From: Sipunculus nudus
Taxonomy: Eukaryota > Annelida > Sipuncula > Golfingiida > Sipunculidae
DNA length: 64,000 bases
Reading direction: 5' to 3'
Assembly (NCBI GenBank): GCA_026874595.1
Contig: CM049309.1
Coordinates: 45,290,079 to 45,354,078 of the forward strand
The translations under genes and the position numbers were made by a program. The notes under the pieces are model-generated. The model saw nothing but the letters and a program-made list of their open reading frames with translations, was not told the origin of the DNA and did not search any database. This document shows, in pieces, positions 60,545-64,000 of this stretch. Position 1 is the stretch's first letter. The number at the start of each line of letters is the position of its first letter.

Positions 60545-63500
60545 ATGGTAGTTCTGTACCCCTGTGTATTGATGGTAGTTTTGTACAGCTCTCTGTGTAA
60601 TTTTGGTAGCTCTGTATTGCTGTGTACTGATGATAGTTTTGCACAGTTCTCTGTGTATTGATTGTAGTTCTGTACTGCTGTGTACTGATGGTGGTTTTGT
60701 TAAGCTCTCAGTGTATTGATTGTAGTTCTGTACTGCTGTATACTGATGGTGGTTTTGCACAGTTCTCAGTGTATTGATTGTAGTTCTGTACTGCTGTGTA
60801 CTGATGGTGGTTTTGCACAGTTCTCTGTGTATTGATGGTAGCTCTGTACTGCTGTATACTGATGGTGGTTTTGCACAGTTCTCAGTGTATTGATTGTAGT
60901 TCTGTACCGCTGTGTACTGATGGTGGTTTTGTACAGTTCTCAGTATATTGATTGTAGTTCTGTACTGCTGTGTACTGATGGTGGTTTTGTAAAGCTCTCA
61001 GTGTATTGATTGTAGTTCTGTACTGCTGTATACTGATGGTGGTTTTGTACAGCTCTCAGTGTATTGATTGTAGTTCTGTACTGCTGTATACTGAAGGTGG
61101 TTTTGCACAGCTCTCAGTGTATTGATTGTAGTTCTGTACTGCTGTATACTGATGGTGGTTTTGTAAAGCTCTCAGTGTATTGATTGTAGTCTTGTACTGC
61201 TGTGTAATGATGGTGGTTTTGTAAAGCTCTCAGTGTATTGATTGTAGTTCTGTACTGCTGTGTACTGATGGTGGTTTTGTAAAGCTCTCAGTGTATTGAT
61301 TGTAGTTCTGTACTGCTGTGTACTGATGGTGGTTTTGTAAAGCTCTCAGTGTATTGATTGTAGTTCTGTACTGCTGTGTACTGATGGTGGTTTTGTAAAG
61401 CTCTCAGTGTATTGATTGTAGTTCTGTACTGCTGTGTACTGATGGTGGTTTTGTAAAGCTCTCAGTGTATTGATTGTAGTTCTGTACTGCTGTGTACTGA
61501 TGGTGGTTTTGTAAAGCTCTCAGTGTATTGATTGTAGTCTTGTACTGCTGTGTACTGATGGTGGTTTTGTAAAGCTCTCAGTGTATTGATTGTAGTTCTG
61601 TACTGCTGTGTACTGATGGTGGTTTTGTAAAGCTCTCAGTGTATTGATTGTAGTTCTGTACTGCTGTGTACTGATGGTGGTTTTGTAAAGCTCTCAATGT
61701 ATTGATTGTAGTTCTGTACTGCTGTGTACTGATGGTGGTTTTGTAAAGCTCTCAGTGTATTGATTGTAGTTCTGTACTGCTGTGTACTGATGGTGGTTTT
61801 GTAAAGCTCTCAGTGTATTGATTGTAGTTCTGTACTGCTGTGTACTGATGGTGGTTTTGCACAGTTCTCAGTGTATTGATGGTAGCTCTGTACTGCTGTA
61901 TACTGATGGTGGTTTTGCACAGTTCTCAGTGTATTGTTTGTAGTTCTGTACTGCTGTATACTGATGGTGGTTTTGCACAGTTCTCAGTGTATTGATGGTA
62001 GTTCTGTACTGCTGTGTACTGATGGTGGTTTTGCAAAGCTCTCAGTGTATTGATTGTAGTTCTGTACTGCTGTATACTGATGGTGGTTTTGCACAGTTCT
62101 CAGTGTATTGATTGTAGCTCTGTACTGCTGTGTACTGATGGTGGTTTTGTACAGTTCTCAGTATATTGATGGTAGCTCTGTACTGCTGTATACTGATGAT
62201 GGTTTTGCACAGTTCTCAGTGTATTGATTGTAGTTCTGTACCGATGTGTACTGATGGTGGTTTTGTAAAGCTCTCAGTGTATTGATTGTATTTCTGTACT
62301 GCTGTATACTGATGGTGGTTTTGCACAGTTCTCAGTGTATTGATGGTAGCTCTGTACTGCTGTATACTGATGATGGTTTTGCACAGTTCTCAGTGTATTG
62401 ATTGTAGTTCTGTACCGATGTGTACTGATGGTGGTTTTGTAAAGCTCTCAGTGTATTGATTGTAGTTCTGTACTGCTGTATACTGATGATGGTTTTGCAC
62501 AGTTCTCAGTGTATTGATTGTAGTTCTGTACCGATGTGTACTGATGGTGGTTTTGTAAAGCTCTCAGTGTATTGATTGTATTTCTGTACTGCTGTATACT
62601 GATGGTGGTTTTGCACAGTTCTCAGTGTATTGATGGTAGCTCTGTACTGCTGTATACTGATGATGGTTTTGCACAGTTCTCAGTGTATTGATTGTAGTTC
62701 TGTACCGATGTGTACTGATGGTGGTTTTGTAAAGCTCTCAGTGTATTGATTGTAGTTCTGTACTGCTGTATACTGATGATGGTTTTGCACAGTTCTCAGT
62801 GTATTGATTGTAGTTCTGTACCGATGTGTACTGATGGTGGTTTTGTAAAGCTCTCAGTGTATTGATTGTAGTTCTGTACTGCTGTATACTGATGGTGGTT
62901 TTGCACAGTTCTCAGTGTATTGATGGTAGCTCTGTACTGCTGTATACTGATGATGGTTTTGCACAGTTCTCAGTGTATTGATTGTAGTTCTGTACCGATG
63001 TGTACTGATGGTGGTTTTGTAAAGCTCTCAGTGTATTGATGGTAGCTCTGTACTGCTGTATACTGATGATGGTTTTGCACAGTTCTCAGTGTATTGATTG
63101 TAGTTCTGTACCGATGTGTACTGATGATGGTTTTGTAAAGCTCTCAGTGTATTGATTGTAGTTCTGTACTGCTGTATACTGATGGTGGTTTTGTACAGTT
63201 CTCAGTATATTGATTGTAGTTCTGTACTGCTGTATACTGATGGTGGTTTTGCACAGTTCTCAGTGTATTGATTGTAGTTCTGTACTGCTGTATACTGATG
63301 GTGGTTTTGTACAGTTCTCAGTATATTGATTGTAGTTCTGTACTGCTGTATACTGATGGTGGTTTTGCACAGTTCTCAGTGTATTGATTGTAGTTCTGTA
63401 CTGCTGTATACTGATGGTGGTTTTGTACAGTTCTCAGTATATTGATTGTAGTTCTGTACTGCTGTATACTGATGGTGGTTTTGCACAGTTCTCAGTGTAT

Positions 63501-64000
63501 GGATTGTAGTTCTGTACCGATGTGTACTGATGATGGTTTTGTAAAGCTCTCAGTGTATTGATTGTAGTTCTGTACTGCTGTATACTGGTGGTGGTTTTGT
63601 ACAGTTCTCAGTATATTGATTGTAGTTCTGTACTGCTGTATATTGATGGTGGTTTTGCACAGTTCTCAGTGTATTGATTGTAGTTCTGTACTGCTGTATA
63701 CTGGTGGTGGTTTTGCACAGTTCTCAGTGTATTGATTGTAGTTCTGTACTGCTGTGTACTGATGGTGGTTTTGCACAGTTCTCTGTGTATTGATGGTAGC
63801 TCTGTACTGCTGTGTACTGATGGTGGTTTTGCACAGTTCTCTGTGTATTGATGGTAGCTCTGTACTGCTGTATACTGATGGTGGTTTTGCACAGTTCTCA
63901 GTGTATTGATTGTAGTTCTATACTGCTGTGTACTGATGCTGGTTTTACACAGTTCTCTGTGTATTGATTGTAGCTCTGTACTGCTGTGTATTGATGGTGG
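60545..64000 (+). repeat. 58-bp satellite, about 60 copies, continues past the window
   Basis: The unit is TGATGGTGGTTTTGTAAAGC, TCTCAGTGTATTGATTGTAG, TTCTGTACTGCTGTGTAC (58 bases). Two main variants alternate: GTAAAGCTCTCAG and GCACAGTTCTCAG. The centre (61200-61860) is nearly pure first type. From 62170 to 63040 the variants follow an ordered pattern in which GATGGTAGCTCTG recurs at 62344, 62634 and 62924, a 290-base (five-unit) higher-order period. The left border is degenerate (60545-60650). Since 58 is not a multiple of three, the frames reading HHQYTAVQ-like peptides are not genes. Confidence 0.95.

Noticed and set aside
60509-63892. Minus-strand frames rich in HHQYTAVQ-type repeats
   Set aside because: They are translations of the 58-bp satellite; the period is not a multiple of three and the frame shifts every unit.

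Overview
The window is AT-rich, gene-poor animal nuclear DNA with introns, long microsatellites, many minisatellites and short transposons. Nothing bacterial, organellar or viral was seen. The organism is most likely a lophotrochozoan and probably a bivalve mollusc. The evidence is an orexin/allatotropin-type receptor exon plus repeats of kinds I know from bivalve genomes: a GACGGACGGAC tract running into a GAGGGCTAAAAA end, and repeats ending in the inverted motif CCTCCGCC/GGCGGAGG. This assignment is an inference and I did not search any database.

The one clear gene is on the minus strand at 49240-49677. It is the first coding exon (146 codons, closed by a CAG/GTAAGC donor) of a rhodopsin-family GPCR resembling orexin and allatotropin receptors. 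The remaining exons should lie at lower coordinates, but I could not find them in the 49 kb available. Weaker coding candidates are a terminal exon at 5296-5668 (minus), an open frame beside an AT tract at 29589-29986 (minus), and a GC-richer patch at 35741-35993 that is open on both strands.

The rest is repeats. From left to right: a 50-bp minisatellite (0.4 kb); a bivalve-type dispersed element with a 180-bp tandem array (7.8-9.8 kb); two MITEs near 11.2-12.0 kb; a long stretch with no clear feature to 19 kb; microsatellites and a dispersed repeat at 19-25 kb; a 53-bp array (25.7-26.1 kb); a tRNA-derived SINE (26.5 kb); an inverted repeat (27.4-28.1 kb); a 50-bp array (28.5-29.1 kb); a possible solo LTR (32.0-32.7 kb); a TA-flanked MITE (34.9-35.3 kb); an 860-bp foldback (36.6-37.5 kb); a 2.5-kb array of a 43-bp unit (39.7-42.1 kb); a 27-bp array (44.5 kb); three more copies of the TTA-flanked MITE (44.8, 45.8 and 51.1 kb); a complete miniature LTR retrotransposon with target duplications, primer-binding site and polypurine tract (54.4-54.8 kb); a 32-bp array (57.0-58.7 kb); an inverted repeat (59.5-60.1 kb); and a 58-bp satellite with higher-order structure that runs off the right edge (60.5-64.0 kb).

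No gene cluster or operon-like system is visible. The most notable content is the crowd of small non-autonomous elements and at least eight unrelated tandem arrays in one 64-kb gene-poor region.
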